From the NCBI RefSeq assembly GCF_958453765.1, contig NZ_CAUDZA010000009.1:8546-72545 (forward strand): 64,000 nucleotides of DNA. Reading direction: 5' to 3'. Under the pieces are notes generated by a model. It saw nothing but the letters and a program-made list of their open reading frames with translations, was not told the origin of the DNA and ran no database searches. A program made the translations under genes and the position numbers. Source of the stretch: Phascolarctobacterium_A succinatutens_B (GTDB taxonomy: Bacteria; Bacillota; Negativicutes; Acidaminococcales; Acidaminococcaceae). The stretch's first letter is position 1, and every line of letters starts with the position of its first letter. This document shows, piece after piece, positions 24,320 through 32,930 of this stretch.

Positions 24320-24348
24320 TTGACAAAGAAAAAATAATTTCCTATAAT
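24320..24348 (+). promoter_or_regulatory. Near-consensus promoter of the ADH leader
   Basis: TTGACA (24320-24325), exactly 17 bases and TATAAT (24343-24348). Transcription should start near 24355, about 147 bases before the ADH gene. Confidence 0.85.
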
Positions 24349-24354
24349 AAGCAA

Positions 24355-24442
24355 AGTAAGAGAGATTCCTGATAGCTGTATGTCAGTCCTCTCCGGATTT
24401 TGTTTTTGAGAGAGACTGCCTGCGACCTCAGGCAGTCTTTTT
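24355..24442 (+). ncRNA. Leader RNA ending in a terminator upstream of the iron-ADH gene
   Basis: The predicted 5' RNA folds into an arm GAGAG...CTCTC enclosing CTGA/TCAG, then a linker, then a 9-bp terminator GACTGCCTG/CAGGCAGTC (24414-24437) with TTTTT. It ends 60 bases before the ADH start codon. It is either an attenuating leader or a short sRNA. It does not match the riboswitch classes I know. Confidence 0.6.
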
Positions 24443-24501
24443 GTTATTCTTTTATTACCTTTTAAACAATGATAAATTATTACTGGCAAGGAGCTGATAT
24501 T

Positions 24502-25689
24502 ATGGATCATTTTCAGATTCACGCACCTACACAAATAATCTTCGGTAAAAATACCGAACATGAAGCAGGTAAATGGTGTAAATATTACGGTGCCCACAAG
24601 GTACTCGTACACTTCGGCGGCCACAGCGCCAAGAAAAGCGGTCTGCTGGACCGCGTCTGCGCCAGCCTGCAGGACGCAGGGCTGGAATACGTACTGTTGG
24701 GAGGTGTTGTGCCTAATCCGCAGCTTTCCATGGTTAAGAAGGGCGTAGAGCTTTGCCGTGAGGAAAACGTTGATTTTATTCTCGCAGTCGGCGGCGGCAG
24801 TGTTATCGACAGCGCCAAGGGCATTGGCTACGGCCTGGCTAACCCCGGAGATGTTTGGGATTATTATGCTAAGAAAAAAGAGATTACCGCCTGCGCTCCG
24901 CTCGGCGCTGTGCTGACTATCGCGGCAGCAGGCAGCGAAATGAGCAACTGCAGCGTTATCACCAACGAGGACGGCATGCTCAAGCGTGGCCTTTCTACCG
25001 ATTACGGCTACTGCAAATTCGCTATTATGAACCCTGAGCTTACATATACATTGCCTGCCTACCAGACAGCCAGCGGCTGCACCGACATCATGGTACATAC
25101 CTTGGAGCGTTATTTTACTGCGCCGTCAACACATCATCTGGCACTAATCGACGGTATCGCCGAAACCTTGCTGCGCAATGTTATGCGCTATGCCAAAATT
25201 GCACTCAAAGAGCCGGATAATTACGATGCCCGCGCTGAAATTATGTGGAGCGGCACCCTATCACACAACGAAACCACCGGCGACCGCACCTTCGGCGACT
25301 GGTCCTGCCACCAGCTGGAGCACGAGCTGAGCAGCATGTTCGGCGTTGCTCACGGTGCAGGCCTTGCAGCAGTATGGGGCAGCTGGGCACGCTACGTATA
25401 TAAAGAAAACATCGGCCGCTTTGCCCAGCTGGCAGCTAACGTTTTCCATATTCCCTATAACTTCCGTAATCCCGAAGCCACAGCTTTGGAAGGCATTGCT
25501 GCAATGGAAAGCTTCTTCCACCATATCGGTATGCCTACAAGCATTCACGAGCTTATCGGCAAGGACCTCACAGAAGATGAAATCAAAGAGCTGGCATATA
25601 AATGCAGCTTTATGAATACGCGCACCATCGGCCAATTTAAGGTACTGACTATCGAAGATATGGAAAATATCTACCGCGCGGCAAAATAA
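24502..25689 (+). CDS. Iron-containing alcohol dehydrogenase (butanol-dehydrogenase type)
   Basis: A 395-residue group III alcohol dehydrogenase. The N-terminal NAD(P)-binding half has GGGSVIDSAKGI near residue 97. The metal-binding half contains the conserved Asp and His residues in DIMVHTLE, LSHNE, DWSCHQLEHELSS and the VAHGAGLA segment. It resembles the YqhD/BdhA subgroup that reduces aldehydes with NADPH. Its role is probably in fermentation or aldehyde removal. A good AAGGAG lies eight bases before the ATG. A strong promoter and an attenuator-like leader lie upstream, so the gene is probably regulated. Confidence 0.93.
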   Translation: MDHFQIHAPTQIIFGKNTEHEAGKWCKYYGAHKVLVHFGGHSAKKSGLLDRVCASLQDAGLEYVLLGGVVPNPQLSMVKKGVELCREENVDFILAVGGGSVIDSAKGIGYGLANPGDVWDYYAKKKEITACAPLGAVLTIAAAGSEMSNCSVITNEDGMLKRGLSTDYGYCKFAIMNPELTYTLPAYQTASGCTDIMVHTLERYFTAPSTHHLALIDGIAETLLRNVMRYAKIALKEPDNYDARAEIMWSGTLSHNETTGDRTFGDWSCHQLEHELSSMFGVAHGAGLAAVWGSWARYVYKENIGRFAQLAANVFHIPYNFRNPEATALEGIAAMESFFHHIGMPTSIHELIGKDLTEDEIKELAYKCSFMNTRTIGQFKVLTIEDMENIYRAAK

Positions 25690-25705
25690 CCTGTTACTAA
25701 AATCA

Positions 25706-25736
25706 AAATGCTTCCTTTTGCGGGGAAGCATTTTTT
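25706..25736 (+). terminator. Terminator of the iron-ADH gene
   Basis: AAATGCTTCC (25706-25715) pairs with GGAAGCATTT (25724-25733), followed by T residues. Confidence 0.88.
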
Positions 25737-25754
25737 CATCTAGTTCCGGAAATA

Positions 25755-25786
25755 CAAAAAACTCCGTAACCCAAGGGTTACGGAGT
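25755..25786 (-). terminator. Terminator of the rplU-prp-rpmA operon
   Basis: ACTCCGTAACCC pairs with GGGTTACGGAGT (25761-25786). The minus exit is TTTTTTG. Confidence 0.88.
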
Positions 25787-25800
25787 AATTTTTATGAAGA

Positions 25801-26094
25801 TTACATTGCTGCTTCTTCAACAGGATATACACTGATTTGGCGTTTGTCGCGGCCTTTGCGTTCAAATTTAACGCGACCTTCAACCTTAGCATAAATAGTG
25901 TAGTCCTTGCCCATGCCAACATTGTTGCCCGGATGGAATTTAGTACCACGTTGACGAACGATGATGCTGCCAGCGGTTACCAGCTGGGTGTCATGAGCTT
26001 TGGTACCCAGACGTTGTGCGTTAGAGTCACGACCGTTGTGGGAGCTACCAGTACCTTTTTTATGTGCATGTAATTGCAGAATAATTTCAAACAT
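25801..26094 (-). CDS. rpmA: 50S ribosomal protein L27 (with N-terminal extension)
   Basis: A 97-residue L27, which reaches into the peptidyl-transferase centre. The mature body starts at HKKGTGSSHNGRDS. Before it is a short extension MFEIILQLHA like the one in other Firmicutes that the Prp protease removes. The usual cleavage motif LQFFA is LQLHA here. The gene lies six bases downstream of prp, with AGGAGG before the ATG at 26094; a longer frame to 26103 has no ribosome site. It is last in the L21-Prp-L27 operon. Confidence 0.96.
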   Translation of the reverse strand: MFEIILQLHAHKKGTGSSHNGRDSNAQRLGTKAHDTQLVTAGSIIVRQRGTKFHPGNNVGMGKDYTIYAKVEGRVKFERKGRDKRQISVYPVEEAAM

Positions 26095-26099
26095 TACTT

Positions 26100-26426
26100 T
26101 CACCTCCTATGTTCTTGAATGCGAACATATTGCGGACACTGACGCGCTATTGATTCCACTCCATAAATCATGGTTTGCAATATAGCCTCTGTCAGGTCGG
26201 TAGGAGCACTGTTCAATGCTACCTCGAAGATTCCGTCCTCCTGATTAACGACATAGGACGGATTGAGTTTCAAATGTTTTTCCAAGCCAAGCAAGGGAGC
26301 CTGTGTTAAAGCAGAAACAGCACTGCAGACAATGTCTGAGCCCTCTTCAGCAAAACCAGCATGACCACTGACCTTATAGCCTGTAATCATACCCTGCCTG
26401 TTCCTGAATAAATCAACACTTACCAT
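26100..26426 (-). CDS. prp: Ribosomal-processing cysteine protease Prp
   Basis: A 108-residue YsxB-type cysteine protease that trims the N-terminal extension of L27. The catalytic pair is His22 in SGHAGFAEEGSDIVC and Cys34 in the same motif. It sits between rplU and rpmA in the order always seen where L27 carries the extension. It starts five bases after the rplU stop with no clear ribosome site, so translation probably depends on coupling to rplU. Confidence 0.95.
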   Translation of the reverse strand: MVSVDLFRNRQGMITGYKVSGHAGFAEEGSDIVCSAVSALTQAPLLGLEKHLKLNPSYVVNQEDGIFEVALNSAPTDLTEAILQTMIYGVESIARQCPQYVRIQEHRR

Positions 26427-26431
26427 AAAAA

Positions 26432-26743
26432 TTATGCGTTAATAGCGGTGATTTCAACAGTAGTGAACGGTTGACGATGACCTTGACGTTTACGGTAGTT
26501 GGATTTAGCTTTGTATTTGAAAACGAAAATCTTGTCTGCTTTGCCGTGTTCTACAACTTTAGCAACAACTTTAGCGCCTTCAACTACGGGCTTGCCAATC
26601 TTAACATCAGCATCATTTACAACGGTCAGAACTTCTTCAAAAACTACTTCAGCGCCAACTTCTGCGTTCAGTTTTTCAACTTGCAGAGTTTCGCCTTCGC
26701 TTACGCGGTATTGTTTGCCACCGGTTTTGATAATTGCGTACAT
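26432..26743 (-). CDS. rplU: 50S ribosomal protein L21
   Basis: A 103-residue L21 with the family start YAIIKTGGKQYRV and the basic C-terminal block KYKAKSNYRKRQGHRQPFT that binds 23S rRNA. Length is standard. It is the first gene of the L21-Prp-L27 operon, and GGGAGG precedes the ATG. A structured leader of about 100 bases lies upstream. Confidence 0.97.
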   Translation of the reverse strand: MYAIIKTGGKQYRVSEGETLQVEKLNAEVGAEVVFEEVLTVVNDADVKIGKPVVEGAKVVAKVVEHGKADKIFVFKYKAKSNYRKRQGHRQPFTTVEITAINA

Positions 26744-26752
26744 CTATTGCAC

Positions 26753-26860
26753 CTCCCTTAATGATAGACTCGCCAAATACGGTACCCTGACGCCAGGGAT
26801 TTTCAGAACCTCTCTGCGCGGTTGGGGACGGACCAAATCAGTCCATACTGGAATATTTTA
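26753..26860 (-). promoter_or_regulatory. Candidate L21 operon leader RNA
   Basis: On the minus strand the leader contains CCCTGgcgtCAGGG, an AACC/GGTT arm around GCGCAGAGA, and outer GACT/AGTC segments. Ribosomal L21 leaders are known in Firmicutes and bind the operon's own protein; homology of this one is not tested. Confidence 0.4.
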
Positions 26861-26872
26861 CCTTAATGTCTG

Positions 26873-28288
26873 CTATTTGTCAACACCGCTGTTGTCTAAA
26901 ATCATAAAACTTTCTACATGCAGGGAAGCATCTGCCTCAACCTTTAGGGAGCAGGCCAGTTCCCGTTCCCAGGCACGCAAATCCTTGCTCACCAGCCACT
27001 CTGCCAGCCATGGATTAGCGGTAATCAAAAGATTTTTTGAGCTGCTGCGGCGCTTCAGCAAGGTACGCAGACGACGCTTAATTTCCAAGGAAAGATTTTC
27101 CCTGCTCTGCACACGTCCGCTGCCGTTGCATACCGGGCAGGGAGTATATAATACGCTTGATAAATTCTGACGCGATTTTTTTCGGGTAATCTCCACCAAA
27201 TTCAGTACCGTAATATCCTGCACCTTGGGATGCATTTTATCACCCTTCAGCGCCTGCTGCAGAGAGTTCATAATCTCTCTTTTGTGATTATCTGTATGCA
27301 TATCAATAAAGTCTACTACTATAATGCCGCCAATATCACGCAAACGCAGCTGACGCGCAATCTCCAGCGCCGCCTCGCGGTTAATCTGCATAATCGTTTC
27401 TTCCAGATTTTCGCGTCCGCTGAACTTGCCGCTGTTAACATCAATAACAGTCATCGCCTCAGTATGGTCAATAACCAGATAACCGCCGCTAGGCAGCGTC
27501 ACCTGTCTGTCACTGATGCCGGCAACTGCTTCACCCTGCTTGTGATATTCAAAGATATCCTCCAGCCCCTGATACAGCGTTACCCTGATATCCTGTGCCT
27601 GCGGCATCTCGGCCAGCAGCTCTTCTACACGTTTATAAATCGGCAGATTATCAATCACGATTTCCGTCAGCTCCGGACGCAGATAGTCGCGCACAATACG
27701 GATAGGCAGATCAAGCTCACGCCTCAGCAGACAGGGAGCCTTCGCTACACGCTCACGTGCCGCCAACACCTTCCAGTCAGCAGCCAGCTCCTGCACATCG
27801 CGCTCCAAAAGCTCACGCGCAACACCGGTTGCCGCCGTGCGCACCACAATTCCCATACCTGCAGGACGCACGCCCTCGCAAATCGTATTCAGACGCTCGC
27901 GCTCCTCCTTATCGGTAATCTTACGTGAAATGCCCACATAATCCGCCTGCGGCAGCAGTACAACATAGCGTCCGGGCAAGGTAATTTCGCGGGTAGCGGT
28001 AGGACCCTTGGTACCGCGTGCATCCTTAGAAATCTGCACTATCAGGCTTTGGCCTTCTGTAACATTCTTTTTATTGCCCAGATACAGAAATGCATTTTGC
28101 TCCAGGCCGATATCAACAAAGGCAGCCTGAATGCCACGGACTACATTGCAGACCTTACCTTTAAATATGCTGCCTACAAGATGCTGCTCTTCCTTGCGCT
28201 CTACCAGATATTCCATCAATATTCCGTTTTCCAGCAACCCCATACGGGTTTCGTCTTCGTTGGCGCTTATAATTATTTTAGCTATCAT
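26873..28288 (-). CDS. rng: Ribonuclease G/E
   Basis: A 471-residue RNase E/G-family endonuclease for rRNA maturation and mRNA decay. An S1 domain spans residues 37-120 (VGSIFKGKVCNVVRGIQAAFVDIG). The DNase I-like catalytic core has metal ligands in VIDVNSG and VVDFIDM. The zinc-link CPVCNGSG joins the dimer. There is no long C-terminal scaffold, so it is RNase G-like. GGAG lies seven bases before the ATG. It is directly upstream of the ribosomal L21 operon on the same strand. Confidence 0.93.
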   Translation of the reverse strand: MIAKIIISANEDETRMGLLENGILMEYLVERKEEQHLVGSIFKGKVCNVVRGIQAAFVDIGLEQNAFLYLGNKKNVTEGQSLIVQISKDARGTKGPTATREITLPGRYVVLLPQADYVGISRKITDKEERERLNTICEGVRPAGMGIVVRTAATGVARELLERDVQELAADWKVLAARERVAKAPCLLRRELDLPIRIVRDYLRPELTEIVIDNLPIYKRVEELLAEMPQAQDIRVTLYQGLEDIFEYHKQGEAVAGISDRQVTLPSGGYLVIDHTEAMTVIDVNSGKFSGRENLEETIMQINREAALEIARQLRLRDIGGIIVVDFIDMHTDNHKREIMNSLQQALKGDKMHPKVQDITVLNLVEITRKKSRQNLSSVLYTPCPVCNGSGRVQSRENLSLEIKRRLRTLLKRRSSSKNLLITANPWLAEWLVSKDLRAWERELACSLKVEADASLHVESFMILDNSGVDK

Positions 28289-28409
28289 CGCTACTCTCCG
28301 CTCTTAAATAATCATGATATTATATTGTAGCATAAATTACGCCTGCTGGCAAAAGCAACGGCATTTCTGTATGTTAAAAAGCCGTTAAATCGCATATAAG
28401 CAAAAGCTC

Positions 28410-29162
28410 TTAGAAAAACACCTCATTCTTGTTTCTGACATCCTTGAATGCAGCAAGCATGTTATCGGTTTTTTGCTGCAATGGTAGCGGAAGAATTCTT
28501 GCCTGCTTCGGACATGCATGAACACAGGCCATGCAAAGAATACATTTTGCTGTATCCGTAGCCATCTTTCCGTCCTCATTTGCTATAGCATCCGTCGGGC
28601 AGATTTTTGCGCATGCACCGCACGCTGTGCAGGATGGCAGCGAAAGCGGCGCTGCCGGCACCTTCATCTCCGGCTTATACGGGTGATTGCCGGAAACCTG
28701 AACATTTTCTGCGGAAGTACTGTTCTTAACCGCCTCTGCAAATGCACGGATTTCTTTTATATCCCCCGCATCCGGTCTGCCGGCGCCAACCTCCGGCACA
28801 ATAGAATGCTGCGCCACAAAGGCAGCAGCTGCTATTACCGTAAAGCCGGCTTGCTTCAGAATATCATTCATCTCCAACAGTGCATCTTCATAGGCCCTGT
28901 TCCCATAAACAGCGATGGTTACTGCCTGCTTTCCCTCACCGGCAAGCGTTTTTATTTTTTCGCGCACGACAGAAGGAATTCGTCCGGCAAATACAGGTGC
29001 TGCAACAATAATCAGCTCACCCTGCGGTTGCTCCGTCGGCGTTTGCTTATCTCCCAAATCATGCCATTCTGCATCTTTGCCTACGGCAGCGGCAAAAATA
29101 TCGCTTACCTTTTTTGTTCCTCCCGTGGGACTGAAATAATAAACCTCCATTTTATCTGACAT
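28410..29162 (-). CDS. EFR1-type flavodoxin-ferredoxin fusion protein
   Basis: A 250-residue redox protein. The N-terminal flavodoxin-like domain (1-165) begins with YYFSPTGGTKKV, the FMN phosphate loop. The C-terminal part has two 4Fe-4S clusters: CTACGACAKICP and CILCMACVHACP, each CxxCxxCxxxCP. Such proteins carry low-potential electrons in the cytoplasm of anaerobes; the partner is unknown. The start at 29162 follows AGGAGG, and longer frames are not supported. It is a single gene. Confidence 0.9.
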   Translation of the reverse strand: MSDKMEVYYFSPTGGTKKVSDIFAAAVGKDAEWHDLGDKQTPTEQPQGELIIVAAPVFAGRIPSVVREKIKTLAGEGKQAVTIAVYGNRAYEDALLEMNDILKQAGFTVIAAAAFVAQHSIVPEVGAGRPDAGDIKEIRAFAEAVKNSTSAENVQVSGNHPYKPEMKVPAAPLSLPSCTACGACAKICPTDAIANEDGKMATDTAKCILCMACVHACPKQARILPLPLQQKTDNMLAAFKDVRNKNEVFF

Positions 29163-29313
29163 TTTTCGTCCTCCTTTGCTTTGTGCATACATATAATAAA
29201 TTTAACTGCAGCCTCTTCAAAAAGTTTTTCCTCTTAAGCAATAATTATGCATCACTTGATATTATTGTAAAACAAAAAGCAGGATATGGCCAGCGCATAA
29301 ATATGTACAAACG

Positions 29314-29358
29314 CAAAAATCCCTTAGCTATGAGTTTTCTACCCACAGCTAAGGGATT
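29314..29358 (-). terminator. Terminator of guaA
   Basis: AATCCCTTAGCT pairs with AGCTAAGGGATT (29319-29358), followed on minus by TTTTTGCG; the plus exit AATTTTT allows use in both directions. Confidence 0.85.
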
Positions 29359-29386
29359 AATTTTTACTATTATAGTGTATCAGAAA

Positions 29387-30940
29387 TTATTCGAACTCAA
29401 TAGTAGCAGGCGGTTTGGTAGTATAGTCAAAGAGTACGCGGTTGATGTGCTTAACCTCATTAACGATACGATTAGCCGCAGTAGTAATAGTTGCCGGCGG
29501 CAACATAGTTACTTCTGCAGTCATGAAGTCGGTGGTAGTTACCGCACGCAGAGCGATAGCATAATCATAGGTACGTTCGTCGCCCATAACGCCAACGCTA
29601 CGCATATTGGTCAGAGCTGCAAAGTACTGGCTCGGACGCTCGCTCATCGGCAGCTTGTCTACCTCTTCACGATAAATTGCATCTGCATCCTGTACGATAG
29701 CAACCTTTTCCGGAGTTACATCGCCGATGATGCGGATTGCCAGACCGGGTCCTGGGAACGGCTGACGTGCTACCAGGTTTTCAGGCAAGCCAAGCTCACG
29801 GCCGGATTGACGAACCTCATCCTTGAACAGGTCACGCAGAGGCTCAACAATTTCCTTGAAATCAACAAAATCAGGCAGACCGCCAACATTATGATGGCTC
29901 TTAATGGTTGCAGATTCGCCGCCAAGGCCGCTTTCTACAACGTCAGGATAAATGGTGCCCTGTGCCAGATAGTCAACAGCACCGATTTTCTTAGCTTCTT
30001 CTTCAAATACGCGAATAAATTCTTCGCCGATGATTTTACGTTTTCCTTCCGGAGCAGTTACGCCTGCCAGCTTGCTATAGAAGCGCTCGCGTGCGTCAAC
30101 GCAGATGAAGTTGATATCGAACTGACCGCCTTCACCGAAAACAGCGCAAACCTCTTCACGCTCGTTTTTGCGCAGCAGACCGTGGTCTACAAATACGCAG
30201 GTCAGCTGCTTGCCGATAGCCTTAGCCAGCATAGCAGCACAAACGCTGGAGTCAACACCGCCGGAAAGCGCACACAGCACCTTGCCGTCACCAATTCTTT
30301 CTTTCAGCTCAGCAACAGTCTGCTCTACGAAAGAATCCATTTTCCAGGTTCCTGCACAGCCGCAAACATTGTAAACAAAATTGCTCAGCATCTTGGTGCC
30401 GTTTTCGGTATGCAGAACCTCGGGATGGAATTGTACGCAATACAATTTACGTGCTTCATCCTCAGCAGCAGCAACCGGGCAGTTCGGAGTGCTGGCAACA
30501 ATTTTGAAGCCGGGAGCTGCGGTTTCGATATAATCGTTATGGCTCATCCAGCAAACATTCTTCTCGGAAAGGCCGGCGAACATCGGGCTGGTGGTGTCGA
30601 GGTCAACAACGGTTTTGCCGTATTCGCGCTCGGGAGCTACGCATACATGACCGCCGAGCATATGCATCATCAGCTGGCTGCCGTAGCAAATGCCCAGAAC
30701 AGGTATACCCCAAGTATAGATTTCCGGATCAATAGTAGGAGAATCCTCCAGATAAGCACTGTTAGGACCACCGGTAAAAATAATTCCTTTAGGATTTTTA
30801 GCCTTAATTGCTTCCAGGCTATGCTTATAGGATACGATTTCGCAGTACACACCGCTTTCACGTACGCGTCTTGCGATTAACTGGTTATACTGCCCGCCGA
30901 AGTCAATTACGAGCACCATTTCTTTTGCATTATTTTGCAT
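29387..30940 (-). CDS. guaA: GMP synthase (glutamine-hydrolysing)
   Basis: A 517-residue enzyme converting XMP, ATP and glutamine to GMP. The class I glutaminase domain (1-200) has the nucleophile Cys85 in GICYGSQ and the His/Glu pair in FHPEV. The PP-loop ATPase motif is LSGGVDSSV near 232, followed by the dimerisation domain ending PPATIEFE. The length is standard. I use the ATG at 30940; a TTG 21 bases earlier is possible because a GAAGGAG lies between. It is monocistronic with a long AT-rich upstream region. Confidence 0.96.
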   Translation of the reverse strand: MQNNAKEMVLVIDFGGQYNQLIARRVRESGVYCEIVSYKHSLEAIKAKNPKGIIFTGGPNSAYLEDSPTIDPEIYTWGIPVLGICYGSQLMMHMLGGHVCVAPEREYGKTVVDLDTTSPMFAGLSEKNVCWMSHNDYIETAAPGFKIVASTPNCPVAAAEDEARKLYCVQFHPEVLHTENGTKMLSNFVYNVCGCAGTWKMDSFVEQTVAELKERIGDGKVLCALSGGVDSSVCAAMLAKAIGKQLTCVFVDHGLLRKNEREEVCAVFGEGGQFDINFICVDARERFYSKLAGVTAPEGKRKIIGEEFIRVFEEEAKKIGAVDYLAQGTIYPDVVESGLGGESATIKSHHNVGGLPDFVDFKEIVEPLRDLFKDEVRQSGRELGLPENLVARQPFPGPGLAIRIIGDVTPEKVAIVQDADAIYREEVDKLPMSERPSQYFAALTNMRSVGVMGDERTYDYAIALRAVTTTDFMTAEVTMLPPATITTAANRIVNEVKHINRVLFDYTTKPPATIEFE

Positions 30941-31318
30941 CAATCCTTCACTCTCCTTCAAAAATAAACATGCTGCTTATATAGCAGTTATGTAAAAAAT
31001 TATACGTTTTTAATATATTATAGATTACCATAAACGGCATAAAAATGCAATGAAAATGCTATTTCAGCGTCATAACGTCTTGTTCTGACCTAAGTATACA
31101 TCCTACTGCTCTTAAAACGTGCTTTGCTGCAATAAATAACAGTAAGCCTAAACACAAACATCCCATATTCAAATATCATTAATGACTGCTAAATTGAAAT
31201 TTACAAATCTTTCAGAAAATGCTATAATATTTTTTAGGTATGTCGCAAGGCTACCTAGGGAGTATTAGCTGCCAGAAATTCTAAAAAATCTGACAGCACC
31301 TATTTTAGGAGGGATATA
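30941..31318. promoter_or_regulatory. Divergent intergenic region with gltP-type promoter and leader
   Basis: On plus, TTACAA (31201-31206), 16 bases and TATAAT (31223-31228) precede a leader with two hairpins: TAGGT/ACCTA (31235-31257) and GCTGCCAGA/TCTGACAGC (31268-31297), then AGGAGG. The minus-strand promoter for guaA is unclear. No gene is seen. Confidence 0.6.
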
Positions 31319-32602
31319 ATGCAGCAAAATGCAGATGTGAAGGATTTAGCACAAAAAGTGATAAATCAAAACAAGTCACAAAACAACAAAAGTCAATTTA
31401 TTCTATGGATGGGCGCACTGGTAGTCGGTGCCATTCTCGGTTATATGGGAATCAAACCCCTGAATGAATTATTCAATTTCATCGCTACCGTTTATACACG
31501 CCTCTTCCAATTTATCGCTGTACCTACCATTGCTTTAGCCGTAATTACTACATTGGCTGCTTTGGGAAGCAAAAAAGAAACCGGCCAGATTTTTGCTCAC
31601 GCCGTAGTTTACACCTTTTTGACTACTGTTTGTGCAGCAGGCATCGGTCTTGCTATCTATCTTTGGGTAGCTCCCGGCAACCTGCCGGCAGAAATTGTCG
31701 GCAGCGGCATGTCCAATGTACCGCAAAATCTTGGCAAGTTAAGCTACTATGACCACATTTTAAATGTTATTCCTAACAACATGCTGCAGCCGTTCCTCGC
31801 TGGCAACGTGCTTTCCGTAATGCTGATTGCTGCTGCTATGGGTTTAGGTCTGGCATTTATGCCTAAAACCGAAAACAGAGAAGCTCTGCTGAAAGCAGTA
31901 TTAGGCTTCCAGGAGCTGCTGTTCACTCTTATTAAAGCGTTGCTGTTCGTACTGCCTCTCGGTATTCTGGCATTCGCAGGTCAGCTTTCCGCACAGATTG
32001 AAGCCGGCGTAATCGTTGGCGCTCTGGGCAAATATACTCTGGTTATCATGGCCAGCAACTGTGTACAGTTCTTCATCGTTCTGCCTATCTTCCTGCTTGC
32101 AAGAGGCCTGAACCCGATTGATGTATTCAAGAAAATGTCTCCGGCAGTCGCTGTTGCACTGTTCACCAAGAGCTCCGCAGGCACCCTGCCTGTAACTATG
32201 GCGTCCGCTGAACAAAACATGAAGGTTAACAAAGCTGTTTCCCGCTTTGTACTGCCTATCTGCACCACCATCAACATGAACGGCTGCGCTGCCTTCATTT
32301 TGATCACTTCCATTTTCGTTATGCAGAATGCAGGCTTTGAGCTGTCCATGACCACCATGCTTACCTGGCTGCTGGTATCCGTACTGGCTGCTGTTGGTAA
32401 CGCAGGCGTACCGATGGGCTGCTACTTCCTCACCCTGTCTCTGATGAGCGGCATTGGCGCTCCTATCGGTATCATGGGTATCATCCTGCCGATTTACACA
32501 ATCATCGATATGGTTGAAACCGCAGAAAACGTTTGGTCTGACTCCTGCGTTTGCGCAATGACCGACCATGACCTCAAAGGCAAAATTGCCGAAGAAGAAT
32601 AA
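31319..32602 (+). CDS. Dicarboxylate/amino-acid:cation symporter (DAACS family)
   Basis: A 427-residue transporter of the GltP/DctA family that imports glutamate, aspartate, serine or C4-dicarboxylates with Na+ or H+. Eight helices and two re-entrant hairpins are expected; HP1 carries SSAGTLPVTM and the unwound TM7 carries the NMNGCA segment (NMDGT in glutamate carriers). HP2 holds AAVGNAGVPMGC. The aspartate of NMDGT being Cys/Gly here suggests a substrate other than glutamate. An unusual hydrophilic N-terminus of 28 residues precedes the first helix. A perfect terminator follows. Confidence 0.9.
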   Translation: MQQNADVKDLAQKVINQNKSQNNKSQFILWMGALVVGAILGYMGIKPLNELFNFIATVYTRLFQFIAVPTIALAVITTLAALGSKKETGQIFAHAVVYTFLTTVCAAGIGLAIYLWVAPGNLPAEIVGSGMSNVPQNLGKLSYYDHILNVIPNNMLQPFLAGNVLSVMLIAAAMGLGLAFMPKTENREALLKAVLGFQELLFTLIKALLFVLPLGILAFAGQLSAQIEAGVIVGALGKYTLVIMASNCVQFFIVLPIFLLARGLNPIDVFKKMSPAVAVALFTKSSAGTLPVTMASAEQNMKVNKAVSRFVLPICTTINMNGCAAFILITSIFVMQNAGFELSMTTMLTWLLVSVLAAVGNAGVPMGCYFLTLSLMSGIGAPIGIMGIILPIYTIIDMVETAENVWSDSCVCAMTDHDLKGKIAEEE

Positions 32603-32613
32603 AGCATAAAGCA

Positions 32614-32653
32614 AATAACTGCTAATTCGCTGTGAATTAGCAGTTATTTTTTT
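32614..32653 (+). terminator. Terminator of the DAACS symporter gene
   Basis: AATAACTGCTAATTC (32614-32628) pairs perfectly with GAATTAGCAGTTATT (32634-32648), followed by a T run. Confidence 0.92.
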
Positions 32654-32695
32654 GCAGGAAACAGTGTTATAAGCCAACCATATTTCTTGCGCAAA

Positions 32696-32724
32696 TTGAC
32701 AAACATTTATTGATATATTACACT
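32696..32724 (+). promoter_or_regulatory. Promoter of a candidate small RNA
   Basis: TTGACA (32696-32701), 17 bases, TACACT (32719-32724) on plus; predicted start near 32731. Confidence 0.75.
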
Positions 32725-32730
32725 ATCCTC

Positions 32731-32819
32731 AAAGCCCGCTTGCGGATAAGGCCTACTAAGGTGTCGGTTCTGGCACCATTGGTCGTCTTAGCCCAAGCGA
32801 GGCTTTTTTATTGTGTAAT
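32731..32819 (+). ncRNA. Candidate trans-acting small RNA of about 89 nt
   Basis: The RNA folds into one long arm: AAAGCC pairs with GGCTTT, GCTTG with CAAGC, TAAG with CTTA, and the tip is GGTGTCggttctGGCACC. It ends in TTTTTTA and so carries its own terminator. The next gene downstream (tRNA-Thr) is on the other strand, so this is not a leader. I recognise no known family. Confidence 0.65.
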
Positions 32820-32891
32820 AATAGCCATCTCGCCGCAAGATTGCAACCACATTGCAAGCAAAGCCACTAAAAGCGCCTTACGCAGAAAAAT

Positions 32892-32920
32892 AAAAAAGCC
32901 CGGAAACAAAGTTTCCAGGC
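32892..32920 (-). terminator. Terminator of tRNA-Thr
   Basis: GCCTGGAAAC pairs with GTTTCCGGGC (32898-32920), followed on minus by TTTTTTATTTTT. Confidence 0.9.
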
Positions 32921-32930
32921 GGTTTTTCAT

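Noticed and set aside
29183..30880. Long plus-strand open frame antisense to guaA
   Set aside because: GuaA on minus is unambiguous; the antisense translation shows no family pattern and crosses the guaA terminator.
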